NCBI RefSeq assembly: GCF_013113715.1
Contig: NZ_CP053344.1
Location: forward strand, 434,001-498,000
Length of the DNA stretch: 64,000 bases
Direction: 5' to 3'
Origin: Herbiconiux sp. SALV-R1
GTDB lineage: Bacteria; Actinomycetota; Actinomycetes; Actinomycetales; Microbacteriaceae
In this document: positions 8,412-17,693 of the stretch, one piece after another
Position numbering within the stretch: position 1 is the first letter of the stretch
Layout of the letters: every line of letters starts with the position of its first letter
Notes under the pieces: model-generated
What the model was told of the DNA's origin: nothing
Databases searched by the model: none
What the model saw: only the letters and a program-made list of their open reading frames with translations
Position numbers and translations under genes: made by a program

Positions 8412-10672
8412 GCTGGACGGCTCGGTTCATCTCGCCGCAGGACGACAGCCGGGCGGCGCCGCTGTTCCGGCGGGAGATCGAACTGCCGACGGATCACGGG
8501 GAGGTGGCGTCGGCGTCGCTCCGGCTGTCGGCGCACGGGGTCTGCGAGGCGAGCATCAACGGGAGGCCGGTCTCCGACGAGCTGCTCACCCCGGGGTGGA
8601 CGAGCTACGAGTGGCGCACCCGCTTCACCGAGCACGACGTGACCGAGCTGGTGCAGGGCGCGGCGATCGCCATCGGCATCCGCGTGGGCAACGGCTGGTA
8701 TCGCGGTCGCCTGGGCTGGGAGGGTGGGCGCGCGTTCTACGGGAGTCGGCTCGCCGCGATCGCCGAGCTGCGCATCCGCTTCTCCGACGGTCACGAGCAC
8801 CTCGTCGTCACCGACTCGCAGTGGCGAACCTCGACCGGGGAGACCACCGACGACGATCTCTACGACGGTCAGCGCATCGACGCGCGGCGTGCGCAACCGG
8901 GCTGGGACTCGGCCGGCTTCGACGACTCGGGGTGGGAGCCGGCGGAGGAGATCGCCTCCGACACCGCGCGGCTCGTCGCTTCGGCGGTTCCGCCGGTGAG
9001 GCGACTCCGCGAGGTCGCGCCCGTCTCGGTCGGGCTCGGCCCGAGCGGGCGGGTGATCGTCGACTTCGGGGAGAACCTGGTTGGCTGGGTGCGGGTGACC
9101 GCCACCGGCGCGGCGGGTGCGCGCATCACCATCAGGCACGCCGAGGTGCTCGAGGAAGGCGAGCCGGCGATGAGGCCGCTGCGCTCCGCCCGCGCGACCG
9201 ACGAGTACACGCTGAGCGGAGGCCTGGACGTCTTTGAGCCCACGTTCACCTTCCACGGCTTCCGCTACGTCGAGGTCGAGGGGTGGCCCGGCGACGACTA
9301 CACGCGTCTCACCGCCGTCGTCGTCGGCTCCGACCTGCACCGCATCGGGCGGTTCGCCTGCTCCGACCCCGACCTCACCCGTCTGCACGAGAACGTGGTG
9401 CGGAGCATGCAGGGCAACTTCCTCGCCCTGCCCACCGACTGCCCGCAACGCGACGAGAGGCTCGGCTGGACCGGAGACATCGCCGTCTTCGCGCCGACGG
9501 CGGCGTTCCTGTTCGACGCGCAGGCGTTCCTCGCCGACTGGCTCCGCGACCTCGCCCTCGAGCAGCGGGCCCACGGTGGAGTCGTGCCCTACGTCGTACC
9601 CGACCTGTTCCGCCACACCGGAGTCCCTGCCGCCCTCGAGCCCTTCGACGCGACGGCGATCTGGGGCGATGCCGCCGCCTGGGTGCCGTGGGCACTGTGG
9701 CAGGCCTACGGCGACCCCGAGATGCTGCGCGAGGCCTACCCGTCGATGGCGGCGCACGCCCGCCGGGTGCGCTCGCTGCTCTCGGCCGACGGGGTGTGGC
9801 ACACCGGGTTCCAGTTCGGTGACTGGCTCGACCCGACGGCGCCGCCCGACGACCCCATGGCGGCGGCGGCCGACCCCGGAGTTGTCGCGACGGCGTCGGC
9901 CTACCGCACCGCCCGCATCCTCGCCGACACCGCCGCCGTGCTCGGGTATCCCGACGACCTGGTGGAGTTCGAGGCGCTCGCCGCCTCGCTCCGCGCCGCA
10001 TTCCGATCGGTGTACGTGGGTAGCGGAACGATCCGCAGCGACAGCGTCACGGTGTACGCGCTCGCGATCGTGTTCGGCCTCGTGGCGGAGGAGGACCTGC
10101 GCTGGGCGGGCGACCGCCTTTCCGAACTCGTGGCCGCCGCCGGTCACCGCATCTCGACCGGCTTCGCCGGCACCCCGTTCGTGCTCGACGCCCTCACCCG
10201 CACCGGGCACACGGACGCGGCGTACACCCTGCTCCTCCAGCCGGAGTGCCCGTCGTGGCTCTACTCGGTGCGGATGGGGGCGACGACGATCTGGGAGCGG
10301 TGGGACAGCATGCTCCCCGACGGCACCGTGAACCCCGGCGAGATGACGAGCTTCAACCACTACGCGCTCGGTGCCGTCGCCGACTGGATGCACCGGTCGA
10401 TCGGCGGCCTGGCCCCCGCCGAACCCGGTTACCGACGCATTCTCGTCGAGCCGCGCCTCGACGGACGGCTCGGCTGGGCGAAGGCCTCCCTCGAGACGCC
10501 GCTCGGGCGCGCCTCGGTGCGCTGGGAGCTCGAGGGTGAGCAGAGCGACCGGGTGCGCCTCGCCGTGGTGGTGCCTCCGGGGTCGTCGGCGCTCGTCCGC
10601 CTCGGTGGGATCGAGCGCGAGCTGCCCGCCGGTTCCCACGATCTGACACTTCCCCGGCCGGTCGGGCGATGA
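8408..10672 (+). CDS. Alpha-L-rhamnosidase, glycoside hydrolase family 78
   Basis: A 754-residue intracellular enzyme (no signal peptide) that releases terminal alpha-L-rhamnose. Order of domains: N-terminal beta-sandwich domains with GIRVGNGWYRGRLGW (about 96-110), a middle sandwich (VDFGENLVGWV), then the (alpha/alpha)6 catalytic barrel. The barrel carries the TDCPQRDERLGWTGD signature, in which Asp344, Glu350 (general acid), Trp354 and Asp357 match the spacing known from family 78. Glu630 in TTIWERW matches the second catalytic Glu. A C-terminal sandwich closes the protein. Overlaps of 4 bp with the esterase before it and the HAD gene after it indicate one transcript. Together with RhaM, RhaI, RhaEW and RhaB in this window it supplies rhamnose catabolism. 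Confidence 0.95.
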   Translation: MSWTARFISPQDDSRAAPLFRREIELPTDHGEVASASLRLSAHGVCEASINGRPVSDELLTPGWTSYEWRTRFTEHDVTELVQGAAIAIGIRVGNGWYRGRLGWEGGRAFYGSRLAAIAELRIRFSDGHEHLVVTDSQWRTSTGETTDDDLYDGQRIDARRAQPGWDSAGFDDSGWEPAEEIASDTARLVASAVPPVRRLREVAPVSVGLGPSGRVIVDFGENLVGWVRVTATGAAGARITIRHAEVLEEGEPAMRPLRSARATDEYTLSGGLDVFEPTFTFHGFRYVEVEGWPGDDYTRLTAVVVGSDLHRIGRFACSDPDLTRLHENVVRSMQGNFLALPTDCPQRDERLGWTGDIAVFAPTAAFLFDAQAFLADWLRDLALEQRAHGGVVPYVVPDLFRHTGVPAALEPFDATAIWGDAAAWVPWALWQAYGDPEMLREAYPSMAAHARRVRSLLSADGVWHTGFQFGDWLDPTAPPDDPMAAAADPGVVATASAYRTARILADTAAVLGYPDDLVEFEALAASLRAAFRSVYVGSGTIRSDSVTVYALAIVFGLVAEEDLRWAGDRLSELVAAAGHRISTGFAGTPFVLDALTRTGHTDAAYTLLLQPECPSWLYSVRMGATTIWERWDSMLPDGTVNPGEMTSFNHYALGAVADWMHRSIGGLAPAEPGYRRILVEPRLDGRLGWAKASLETPLGRASVRWELEGEQSDRVRLAVVVPPGSSALVRLGGIERELPAGSHDLTLPRPVGR

Positions 10673-11382
10673 GCGTTCGACCTCGGGAACCCCGGCATCA
10701 CCCCGCGCCGCTCGCGATCTTCGACCTCGACGGAACGCTCATCGACTCGGGCGCGAACATCCTCGCCGGCCTCCGCGCGACCTTCGCGGAGATCGGCCTG
10801 CCCGTGCCCGATGACTCCGAGCTCGTGCACTACATCGGGCCGCCCGTGCGCCACTCGTTCCTCGCGCGGGCCGGCCTCGACCACGCTGCCGCCGAGGAGG
10901 CCGGGCGACTCTACGGGCGCATCTCAGACGAGCACTTCCGCGACGGGGTGACGGTGTACTCGGGTGTTCCCGAAGCCCTGGATGCGCTGGCCGCGCGGGG
11001 TGCGCTGCTCGCCATCGCGACATCGAAGCCCGAACCTCAGGCCCTCGCCCTGCTCGCCGAGCACGGCCTGCTCGACCGATTCGCCCTGGTGGTGGGGTTC
11101 GAGCCGACCGGCCAGCGCGAATCGAAGGCGGCGATCATCAGCGAGGTGCTCCGGCGCGCCGACGTCGACACCGACGCCCGCGGCGACACCGACGGGCACC
11201 GGTTCGTCGCGGTGATGGTGGGCGATAGGGAGCACGACCTCGACGGCGCCGAGGCCAACGGCATCGCCTCGGCGTGGGTGGCGTGGGGCTACGGCCAGGC
11301 GCACGAGGGCGCCGCAGCGACACGCATCGTGCCGAGGGTCGATGAGCTCGCGGAAGCCGTCGCCGACCTGCTCGGCGTCTGA
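10669..11382 (+). CDS. HAD-superfamily hydrolase, phosphoglycolate-phosphatase-like
   Basis: A 237-residue cytoplasmic phosphatase. Motif I is FDLDGTLIDS (nucleophile and acid Asp), motif II the Ser/Thr in IATSKPE, motif III Lys in ESKAAI, and motif IV GDREHDLDGAEANGI. The helical cap between motifs I and II is of the Gph/beta-phosphoglucomutase type. It overlaps the rhamnosidase stop by 4 bp and ends the operon. It may dephosphorylate a sugar phosphate or clear a dead-end metabolite; phosphomutase activity cannot be excluded. Confidence 0.88.
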   Translation: MSVRPREPRHHPAPLAIFDLDGTLIDSGANILAGLRATFAEIGLPVPDDSELVHYIGPPVRHSFLARAGLDHAAAEEAGRLYGRISDEHFRDGVTVYSGVPEALDALAARGALLAIATSKPEPQALALLAEHGLLDRFALVVGFEPTGQRESKAAIISEVLRRADVDTDARGDTDGHRFVAVMVGDREHDLDGAEANGIASAWVAWGYGQAHEGAAATRIVPRVDELAEAVADLLGV

Positions 11383-11491
11383 CCCCGGCGCGGATGCCAT
11401 TCACCTCCGATCCCGACCGGCCGCGCAATATTAGCGTTCACATTAGGGCCACCGCGGGGCGAGCGCTAGTACCAATCCGGTAACGAACATC

Positions 11492-11521
11492 CGCGAGAAT
11501 TCGCGATTGTGAAGGCTCACA
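11492..11521. promoter_or_regulatory. Two dyads upstream of the YtfQ-type importer
   Basis: Two inverted repeats lie in the 243-bp gap before the binding-protein gene. CGCGA-GAAT-TCGCG occupies 11492-11505 and TGTGA-AGGC-TCACA occupies 11508-11521. A further GTTCACATTA sits at 11436-11445. The second dyad resembles the TGTGAAGTTCACA palindrome before rhaEW at 43859. These are candidate binding sites for the downstream LacI or the DeoR protein. I could not pair clear -35 and -10 boxes here. Confidence 0.45.
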
Positions 11522-11625
11522 TTTTGTGTCAAGCTTCTGCCCCAGCGGCACCGACGTGGTTGCCGCACCCGGCACCAGACGCAGCACCGAAGCGGCCGGG
11601 AGGTTGAACAGAGAGGTTCATCACG

Positions 11626-12618
11626 ATGAAGAAGAAGTTCATCGGACTCGCGGCGGCCGGGGCCATGCTCCTCACCCTCGCGGGCTGCGCCGGCGGGGGA
11701 GACGCCGGCACCGCGGGCTCCGACGGCCCCAAGCCCGTCGACGAGCTCGTCGTCGGTTTCGCCCAGGTGGGCGCCGAGAGCGGCTGGCGCACCGCCAACA
11801 CCACCGACATCCAGTCGGCGTTCAAAGACGCCGGCATCGAGCTCAAGTTCTCCGACGCGCAGCAGAAGCAGGAGAACCAGATCAAGGCCATCCGCTCCTA
11901 CATCCAGCAAGGTGTCGACGTCATCGCGTTCTCGCCCGTCGTCGAGACCGGGTGGGACGCCGTGCTCAACGAGGCCAAGGCCGCGAACATCCCGGTGGTG
12001 CTCACCGACCGTGCCGTCGACTCGCAAGACGACTCGCTCTACGTCAGCTTCCTCGGCTCCGACTTCGTCGAAGAGGGCAAGAAGGCGGGCGACTGGGTGG
12101 TCGAGGAGTACAAGGACTCCACCGACCCGGTGAAGATCATCCAGCTCGAGGGCACCACGGGCGCCGCCCCCGCCATCGACCGCGCCGAGGGCTTCGCCGA
12201 CGTCATCGGCGGCGACGACAAGTTCGAGATCGTCGCCAGCCAGACCGGCGACTTCACCCGCGCCGGCGGCAAGCAGGTCACCGAGGCGCTGCTGAAGTCG
12301 AACCCCGACGTCGACCTCATCTACGCCCACAACGACGACATGGCCCTCGGCGCCATCGAGGCGATCGAAGCGGCGGGCCTGAAGCCCGGCGAAGACATCA
12401 AGATCGTCAGCGTCGACGCGGTGAAAGACGGCATGCAGGCGCTCGCCGATGGCAAGATCAACTTCATCGTGGAGTGCTCGCCGCTGCTCGGCAAGCAGCT
12501 CGTCGACATCGTCGAGCAGATCAACAACGGTGAGACCCCCGAGAAGCGCATCATCACGGAGGAGACCACCTTCGACCAGGAGCAGGCCACGGCGGCCCTG
12601 CCCGACCGGCAGTACTAG
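11626..12618 (+). CDS. ytfQ: Sugar ABC transporter substrate-binding lipoprotein, YtfQ-like
   Basis: A 330-residue binding protein with a lipoprotein signal (MKKKFIGLAAAGAMLLTLAGC, lipobox LAGC, Cys21). The mature part follows E. coli YtfQ closely: VGFAQVGAESGWRTANT, KFSDAQQKQENQIKAIRSYI, VIAFSPVVETGWDAVLNEAK and PVVLTDRAVD. YtfQ binds galactofuranose, and the residues named line its site, so a furanose ligand is a reasonable guess. Rhamnose is a rival because of the operator shared with rhaEW. The gene starts an operon of five (binding protein, ATPase, two permeases, LacI), with a strong hairpin separating it from the ATPase. Confidence 0.93.
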   Translation: MKKKFIGLAAAGAMLLTLAGCAGGGDAGTAGSDGPKPVDELVVGFAQVGAESGWRTANTTDIQSAFKDAGIELKFSDAQQKQENQIKAIRSYIQQGVDVIAFSPVVETGWDAVLNEAKAANIPVVLTDRAVDSQDDSLYVSFLGSDFVEEGKKAGDWVVEEYKDSTDPVKIIQLEGTTGAAPAIDRAEGFADVIGGDDKFEIVASQTGDFTRAGGKQVTEALLKSNPDVDLIYAHNDDMALGAIEAIEAAGLKPGEDIKIVSVDAVKDGMQALADGKINFIVECSPLLGKQLVDIVEQINNGETPEKRIITEETTFDQEQATAALPDRQY

Positions 12619-12626
12619 CAGCATCA

Positions 12627-12664
12627 GGTGACGGATGCGCGGTGCACTCCGCGCATCCGTCACC
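12627..12664 (+). terminator. Intra-operon hairpin after the binding-protein gene
   Basis: A perfect 16-bp inverted repeat (12627-12642 and 12649-12664) with a 6-nt loop (TGCACT) begins 8 nt after the ytfQ-like stop. It has no T-run. It probably stabilises or partly terminates the transcript so that binding protein is made in excess of the membrane subunits, a known pattern in ABC operons. The arms contain GGATGCG. Confidence 0.7.
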
Positions 12665-12736
12665 CCCTGCAAGACCCACCAGACACGCAGCACCCCCTTC
12701 CCTCGAACAAGCCCTTCCCTCGAAGAAGAGAGAACC

Positions 12737-14368
12737 ATGACCGCACCCGTCGTCGAGATGACCGGAATCTCGATCTCGTTCCCCGGTGTGAAGGCGCTCG
12801 ACGGCGTCGACTTCCGCATGTTCCCCGGCGAGGTGCACTCGCTCATGGGAGAGAACGGCGCCGGCAAGTCCACCATCATCAAGGCCCTCACGGGGGTGTA
12901 CCAGATCGACAGCGGCTCCATCGTCGTCGACGGGCAGCCCGTGTCGTTCAGCGGGCCCGCCGCCGCGCAGGCCGCCGGCATCGCCACCGTGTATCAGGAG
13001 GTGAACCTGCTGCCGAACCTCTCGGTGGCCGAGAACATCCTGCTCGGGCGCGAGCCCCGCCGCTTCGGCTCGATCGACGGGCGCGCGATGCGCCGCCGGG
13101 CCGCGGTGCTGCTCGAGGGCCTCGGCCTCGACATCGAGCCCGGGTCGCTGCTCGGCTCGCACTCGCTCGCCGTGCAGCAGCTCGTGGCCATCGCCCGGGC
13201 CATCGACATCGACGCGAAGGTGCTCATTCTCGACGAGCCCACGTCGAGCCTCGACGCCGACGAGGTGGCCGAGCTGTTCCGGGTCATCCGCTCGCTCCGC
13301 GACTCCGGCGTCGCCATCCTCTTCGTCTCGCACTTCCTCGATCAGATCTACGAGATCACCGACCGGCTCACGGTGCTCCGCAACGGGCGACTGGTGGGGG
13401 AGTACCTCACCGAGGAACTGCTGCGCATCGACCTCGTGCAGAAGATGATCGGCAAGGAGCTCACCGTCCTCGACGAGATCGGGCGCCGCTCCCACACGGC
13501 GGAGGGCGTGGTGGAGGCCGACCGGCCCGCCGACTTCGTGCGCGCCGAGGGGTTGGGGCGGAAGGGCGCGATCGAACCGTTCGACCTCGTGATCGGGGAG
13601 GGCGAGGTCGTCGGCCTCGCCGGCCTCCTCGGCTCCGGGCGCACCGAGCTCGCGCGCATCCTCGGCGGCATCGACCGCTCCGACAGCGGGCGCCTCGAGA
13701 TCACCGGCTCCGGCACGAAGCTGCGTACGCCTCGCCAGGCCATCGGCCGCCGCATCGCCTACTCCTCCGAAGACCGGCGCGGCGAGGGCATCATCAATGA
13801 GCTCACCGTGCGCGACAACATCGTGCTCGCACTGCAGGCCGACCGCGGCTGGTTCCGGCCCATCCCGAAGAAGCGGCAGGAGGAGCTCGCCCAGAGCTAC
13901 ATCCAGGCCCTCAACATCCGCCCCGCCAACGCCGACGCGCTCGTGCGGAACCTCTCCGGGGGCAACCAGCAGAAGGTGCTCCTCGCGCGCTGGCTGGCGA
14001 TCGCACCCCGGCTGCTCATCCTCGACGAGCCCACGCGCGGCATCGATATCGGGGCCAAGGCCGAGATCCAGAAGCTCATCTACACGCTCGCCGAGAACGG
14101 CATGAGCGTGGTGTTCATTTCGGCCGAGCTGGAAGAGGTGCTGCGACTGTCGCACCGTGTGGCCGTGCTGCGCGACCGGCGCCTCGTCGCCGACATCGAG
14201 AACGACGGCATCACCGTCGACGCCCTGCTCGCGCTCATCGCCGACGGCTCGGTGGCCGACGACCCCGTCGCAGGGGACTCCGTCGCCGACGATGCCACGG
14301 ATGCGCCCCCGGCCACCGCAGGCAAGACCACCACCCCGCCCCTCCAGACCACGGGAGACCCACGATGA
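12737..14368 (+). CDS. ytfR: Sugar ABC transporter ATP-binding protein, YtfR-like (two ATPase domains)
   Basis: A 543-residue cytoplasmic ATPase of the RbsA/MglA/YtfR class with two nucleotide-binding halves. Half one: Walker A GENGAGKST, a signature-like SLAVQQLVAIARAI, Walker B VLILDEPTSSLD. Half two: a degenerate Walker A region GLLGSGRTELAR, SSEDRRGEGI, signature LSGGNQQKVLLARWL, Walker B LLILDEPTRGIDIG. The start ATG at 12737 begins MTAPVVEMTGISISF at the expected distance from Walker A. About 35 extra, low-complexity residues end the protein beyond the usual ~500. It energises the two permeases that follow; its stop overlaps the first permease start (ATGA). Confidence 0.95.
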   Translation: MTAPVVEMTGISISFPGVKALDGVDFRMFPGEVHSLMGENGAGKSTIIKALTGVYQIDSGSIVVDGQPVSFSGPAAAQAAGIATVYQEVNLLPNLSVAENILLGREPRRFGSIDGRAMRRRAAVLLEGLGLDIEPGSLLGSHSLAVQQLVAIARAIDIDAKVLILDEPTSSLDADEVAELFRVIRSLRDSGVAILFVSHFLDQIYEITDRLTVLRNGRLVGEYLTEELLRIDLVQKMIGKELTVLDEIGRRSHTAEGVVEADRPADFVRAEGLGRKGAIEPFDLVIGEGEVVGLAGLLGSGRTELARILGGIDRSDSGRLEITGSGTKLRTPRQAIGRRIAYSSEDRRGEGIINELTVRDNIVLALQADRGWFRPIPKKRQEELAQSYIQALNIRPANADALVRNLSGGNQQKVLLARWLAIAPRLLILDEPTRGIDIGAKAEIQKLIYTLAENGMSVVFISAELEEVLRLSHRVAVLRDRRLVADIENDGITVDALLALIADGSVADDPVAGDSVADDATDAPPATAGKTTTPPLQTTGDPR

Positions 14369-15417
14369 ACGCCCTCCTCCTCCGCATCGTGTCGAGCCGG
14401 CTGTTCTGGCCGGTCGTCATGCTGCTCGTGCTGGTGGCGATCAACGTCATCGCCTTCCCCGGCTTCCTCACCATCACCGTGAAAGACGGGCACCTGTTCG
14501 GCTCGGTCATCGACATCCTGCGCAACGGCGCGCCGACGCTCATCATCGCGGTGGGCATGACGCTCGTCATCGCGACGAGGGGCATCGACCTCTCGGTCGG
14601 CGCCGTCGCCGCCATCTCGGGAGCCGTCGCCTGCTCGATCCTCCTCGGCTCCTCCGACCCCGGCTCCTTCGGCACAGTCGCCGTCGCCGTCGTGGTGGCC
14701 CTGCTGATCGCACTCGTGCTGGGCGTCTGGAACGGGTTCCTGGTGTCGGTGATCGGCATCCAGCCCATCATCGCCACCCTCATCCTCATGACGGCGGGGC
14801 GAGGCGTGGCCATGCTCATCACCGAGGGGCAGATCCTCACCGTCGACAGCGCGCCGTTCAAGGCGCTCGGCTCGGGCTTCTGGTTCGGGCTGCCCGTCGC
14901 TGTGGTCATCGGCGCAGGCATCTTCGCGCTCGCCGCGCTGCTCACCCGGCGCACCGCGCTCGGCATGCTCATCGAGTCGGTCGGCATCAACCCCGAGGCC
15001 AGCCGCCAGGCCGGCGTGCGGGCGCGCGGCCTGCTGTTCACCGTGTACACCTTCTGCGCGCTGTCGGCCGGCATCGCCGGCCTCATCCTCACCGCCAACC
15101 AGACGGCGGCGGATGCGAACAACACCGGCCTGTTCATCGAGCTCGACGCCATCCTCGCGGTGGTGATCGGCGGCACCTCGCTCGCCGGGGGCCGCTACTC
15201 GCTCGCGGGCACGCTGATCGGGGCGCTCGTCATCCAGACCCTCGTCACCACGGTCTACACGGTGGGCATCCCTCCCATCATCACCATGGTGTTCAAGGCC
15301 GCCGTGGTCACCGCCGTGTGCCTCCTCCAGTCGCCCGCCACCAATGCCGCGTTCGCGCGGATGCGTCAGCGCGTCGCCGCGCGAAGCGCCCGAGTCAAGG
15401 AAGCAGCAGCATCGTGA
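14365..15417 (+). CDS. ytfT: Sugar ABC transporter permease, YtfT-like
   Basis: A 350-residue inner-membrane permease of the BPD_transp_2 (RbsC) family. It starts MNALLLRIVSSRLFWPVVML and carries the conserved LIIAVGMTLVIATRGIDLSVGAV segment, NPEASRQAGV, and the late IGGTSLAGGRYSLAGTLIGALVIQTL loop that contacts the ATPase. The start overlaps the ATPase stop by 4 bp and its own stop overlaps the next permease start (GTGA). YtfT and YjfF act as a heterodimer in the E. coli galactofuranose importer, and two non-identical permeases here fit that arrangement. Confidence 0.94.
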   Translation: MNALLLRIVSSRLFWPVVMLLVLVAINVIAFPGFLTITVKDGHLFGSVIDILRNGAPTLIIAVGMTLVIATRGIDLSVGAVAAISGAVACSILLGSSDPGSFGTVAVAVVVALLIALVLGVWNGFLVSVIGIQPIIATLILMTAGRGVAMLITEGQILTVDSAPFKALGSGFWFGLPVAVVIGAGIFALAALLTRRTALGMLIESVGINPEASRQAGVRARGLLFTVYTFCALSAGIAGLILTANQTAADANNTGLFIELDAILAVVIGGTSLAGGRYSLAGTLIGALVIQTLVTTVYTVGIPPIITMVFKAAVVTAVCLLQSPATNAAFARMRQRVAARSARVKEAAAS

Positions 15418-16460
15418 CGTCGACCCTTGAACGACCCACCACCGGTGCGCCCGCGGGGCGCAGCGGCATCCGTTCCCCCCGCCGCCCGCTCGACCGCGTG
15501 CGCGACCTGCTCACGAGCCCCAAGTCGGGCCCGGTGCTCGTCACCGCCGTGCTGTTCGTCGCGGTGTTCGTGGCGGGCGGCATCCGCTACAAGGGGTTCT
15601 TCTCGGGGCAGGTGTTCCTCAACCTGTTCGTCGACAACTCCTACCTCATCGTGCTCGCCGTCGGCATGACCTTCGTCATCCTCACCGGGGGCATCGACCT
15701 CTCGGTGGGAGCCGTGGTGGCGCTGTCGACGATGATCGCGGCGAGTCTGCTGCAGACCGGGTGGTCGCCCGGGGCGGTGATCCCGCTCATCCTGGTGCTG
15801 ACGAGTGTGCTGGGGCTGCTCGTGGGGCTCATGATCCACATCTTCAAGGTGCAGCCGTTCATCGCGACCCTCGCCGCCATGTTCCTCGCCCGGGGCCTCT
15901 GCTACGTCATCTCGAAAGACTCGATCTCGATCACCGAGCCCGCGTTCGTGGCGCTCGCCGTGACGCGCATCCCGCTCGGCGGCGGGCTCAGCATCACGCC
16001 GAGCGTCGTGATCGCCCTCGTCGTCGTGGTCGTCGCCGTGTGGGTGCTCGGCTTCACGCGCTTCGGCCGCACCGTCTACGCCATCGGCGGCAGCGAGCAG
16101 TCGGGCATGCTGATGGGGCTGCCGGTGGCGCGCACCAAGGTGATCGTCTACGTGGTGAGCGGCTTCTGCTCCGGCCTCGCGGGCGTGCTGTTCTCCTTCT
16201 ACACGCTCTCGGGCTACCCGCTCACGGCCATCGGCACCGAGCTCGACGCCATCGCGGCTGTCGTCATCGGCGGCACGCTGCTCACGGGCGGCTACGGGTT
16301 CGTGCTCGGGTCGGTGCTCGGGGTGCTGGTGCTCGGGGTGATCCAGACCATCATCACCTTCGAGGGAACGCTCTCGTCGTGGTGGACCAAGATCTTCATC
16401 GGGGCGCTGCTCCTCGTCTTCATCATTCTGCAGAAGGTGCTCACGGCGCGGCGACGGTGA
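15414..16460 (+). CDS. yjfF: Sugar ABC transporter permease, YjfF-like
   Basis: A 348-residue inner-membrane permease, second half of the heterodimer with the YtfT-like protein. Start is GTG at 15414 inside the GTGA overlap. A roughly 40-residue cytoplasmic tail leads into VLVTAVLFVAVFVAGG, then IVLAVGMTFVILTGGIDLSVGAVVALS, TRFGRTVYAIGGSEQSGMLMG and VVIGGTLLTGGYGFVLGSVLGVLVLG, all hallmarks of RbsC/YjfF permeases. The frame extends upstream through the previous gene, but only the GTG start agrees with the coupled layout. A LacI regulator begins 99 bp later. Confidence 0.94.
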   Translation: MTSTLERPTTGAPAGRSGIRSPRRPLDRVRDLLTSPKSGPVLVTAVLFVAVFVAGGIRYKGFFSGQVFLNLFVDNSYLIVLAVGMTFVILTGGIDLSVGAVVALSTMIAASLLQTGWSPGAVIPLILVLTSVLGLLVGLMIHIFKVQPFIATLAAMFLARGLCYVISKDSISITEPAFVALAVTRIPLGGGLSITPSVVIALVVVVVAVWVLGFTRFGRTVYAIGGSEQSGMLMGLPVARTKVIVYVVSGFCSGLAGVLFSFYTLSGYPLTAIGTELDAIAAVVIGGTLLTGGYGFVLGSVLGVLVLGVIQTIITFEGTLSSWWTKIFIGALLLVFIILQKVLTARRR

Positions 16461-16559
16461 GCGAAAGGCCCGCGATAATACGAAGACGCGCCCACCCCGC
16501 GCCCAGACGCGCCATCCCGCGCCGACACCGCGCCCACCCCGCGCCGATGAGGACCCTCC

Positions 16560-17693
16560 GTGACTGAAGACGACAAGGCGCGAGCCGCCACGATCTTCGA
16601 TGTGGCGCGCCTCGCGGGGGTCTCGCACCAGACGGTGTCGCGGGTGCTCAACGACCTGCCGAACGTGCGGCCGGCCACCCGGCAACGCGTCGAGAACGCC
16701 ATCCGTCAGCTGCGCTACGTGCCCTCGCCCGCGGCGCGCGCCATGGTGACGAGGCGCTCGCGCACCATCGGGCTCATCACCACCGGGTCGGCCGACTTCG
16801 GGCCCTCGTCGACGGCGCTGCACTTCAACGAGACGGCGAGGGATGCGCGCTACGCCGTCATCACCGCCGGCCTCCTCGAGGCGGATGCGGCGCACGTGCG
16901 CAGTGCGGCCGAGCTGCTGGTGCGGCAGAACGTCGAGGCGATCGTGCTCATCGTGCAGGAGCGGGCGGCGGTGGAGGGCATCACCGGGGTCGACCTCGGG
17001 GTGCCGGTGGTGGCCGTGTCGTCAGAAGACCGCGGGGCGCCGCACCGCGTCGCGCTCGACCAGTACGCGGGGGCGCGCGCCGCCGTCGACCACCTGGTGG
17101 GGCTCGGGCACCGCGACATCAGGCACATCGCGGGCCCGGCGGGGTCGATGGATGCTGCGGAACGGATGCGCGGATGGTTCGGCGGCCTCGCCGCCCACGG
17201 CCTGGTGAGCCGCGAGCCGCTCATCGGCGACTGGACTCCGGCGAGCGGGTACGCCCACGGCGTGCGGCTCGCGTCGGAGGGGTCGGCGACGGCGGTGTTC
17301 GTGGCGAATGACCAGATGGCGCTCGGCCTCATCAGGGCCTACACCGAGGCGGGGCTGCGGGTTCCCGACGACCTCAGCGTCGTGGGCTTCGACGACATCC
17401 CCGAGGCGGCGTTCTTCTCGCCGCCGCTCACCACCGTGCGGCAGGACTTCACCGTGCTCGGGCGGGCGGCGATGGAGGCGGTGCTCGGCGTGCTGGGGGA
17501 GCGCGAGGGCGGGGCGCCGGAGGCGCTCGCCGCCGCCGGGCTCGGGGTGTCGCTCGTCGTGCGGTCGAGCTCGGCTGCGCCGGCGGCGGCTCCTCCGCCC
17601 GCCGCCGGCGCCTCACCTGCTCAGGCCTCCGAGATCTCCTCCACGGTCTCGCCCGTCTCGGCGGCGGAGAGGGAGAGGGCGACGTCGGCCTGA
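16560..17693 (+). CDS. LacI-family transcriptional regulator of the YtfQRT-type importer
   Basis: A 377-residue repressor starting at GTG 16560. The HTH is ATIFDVARLAGVSHQTVSRVLNDLP, the hinge YVPSPAARAMVTRRS, and the sensor domain includes VFVANDQMALGLIRAY and LSVVGFDDIPEAAFFSPPLTTVRQDF. It follows the permease by 99 bp in the same direction and probably regulates this importer. The last 35 or so residues are a low-complexity Ala/Pro/Ser tail beyond the family end (VVRSS). Its 3' end (17621-17693) overlaps the convergent CBS gene by 73 bp. The short leader 16461-16559 holds two copies of GCGCCCACCCCGCGCC and no recognised site. Confidence 0.9.
   Translation: MTEDDKARAATIFDVARLAGVSHQTVSRVLNDLPNVRPATRQRVENAIRQLRYVPSPAARAMVTRRSRTIGLITTGSADFGPSSTALHFNETARDARYAVITAGLLEADAAHVRSAAELLVRQNVEAIVLIVQERAAVEGITGVDLGVPVVAVSSEDRGAPHRVALDQYAGARAAVDHLVGLGHRDIRHIAGPAGSMDAAERMRGWFGGLAAHGLVSREPLIGDWTPASGYAHGVRLASEGSATAVFVANDQMALGLIRAYTEAGLRVPDDLSVVGFDDIPEAAFFSPPLTTVRQDFTVLGRAAMEAVLGVLGEREGGAPEALAAAGLGVSLVVRSSSAAPAAAPPPAAGASPAQASEISSTVSPVSAAERERATSA

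Noticed and set aside
8126-10639. Long open frame on the minus strand opposite the rhamnosidase
   Set aside because: Antisense to a clear GH78 gene with all catalytic motifs; composition is typical of a shadow frame.
16461-16559. Repeated GCGCCCACCCCGCGCC units before the LacI gene
   Set aside because: Only two irregular copies in a short GC-rich spacer; not regular enough to call an array, and unlike the palindrome families.
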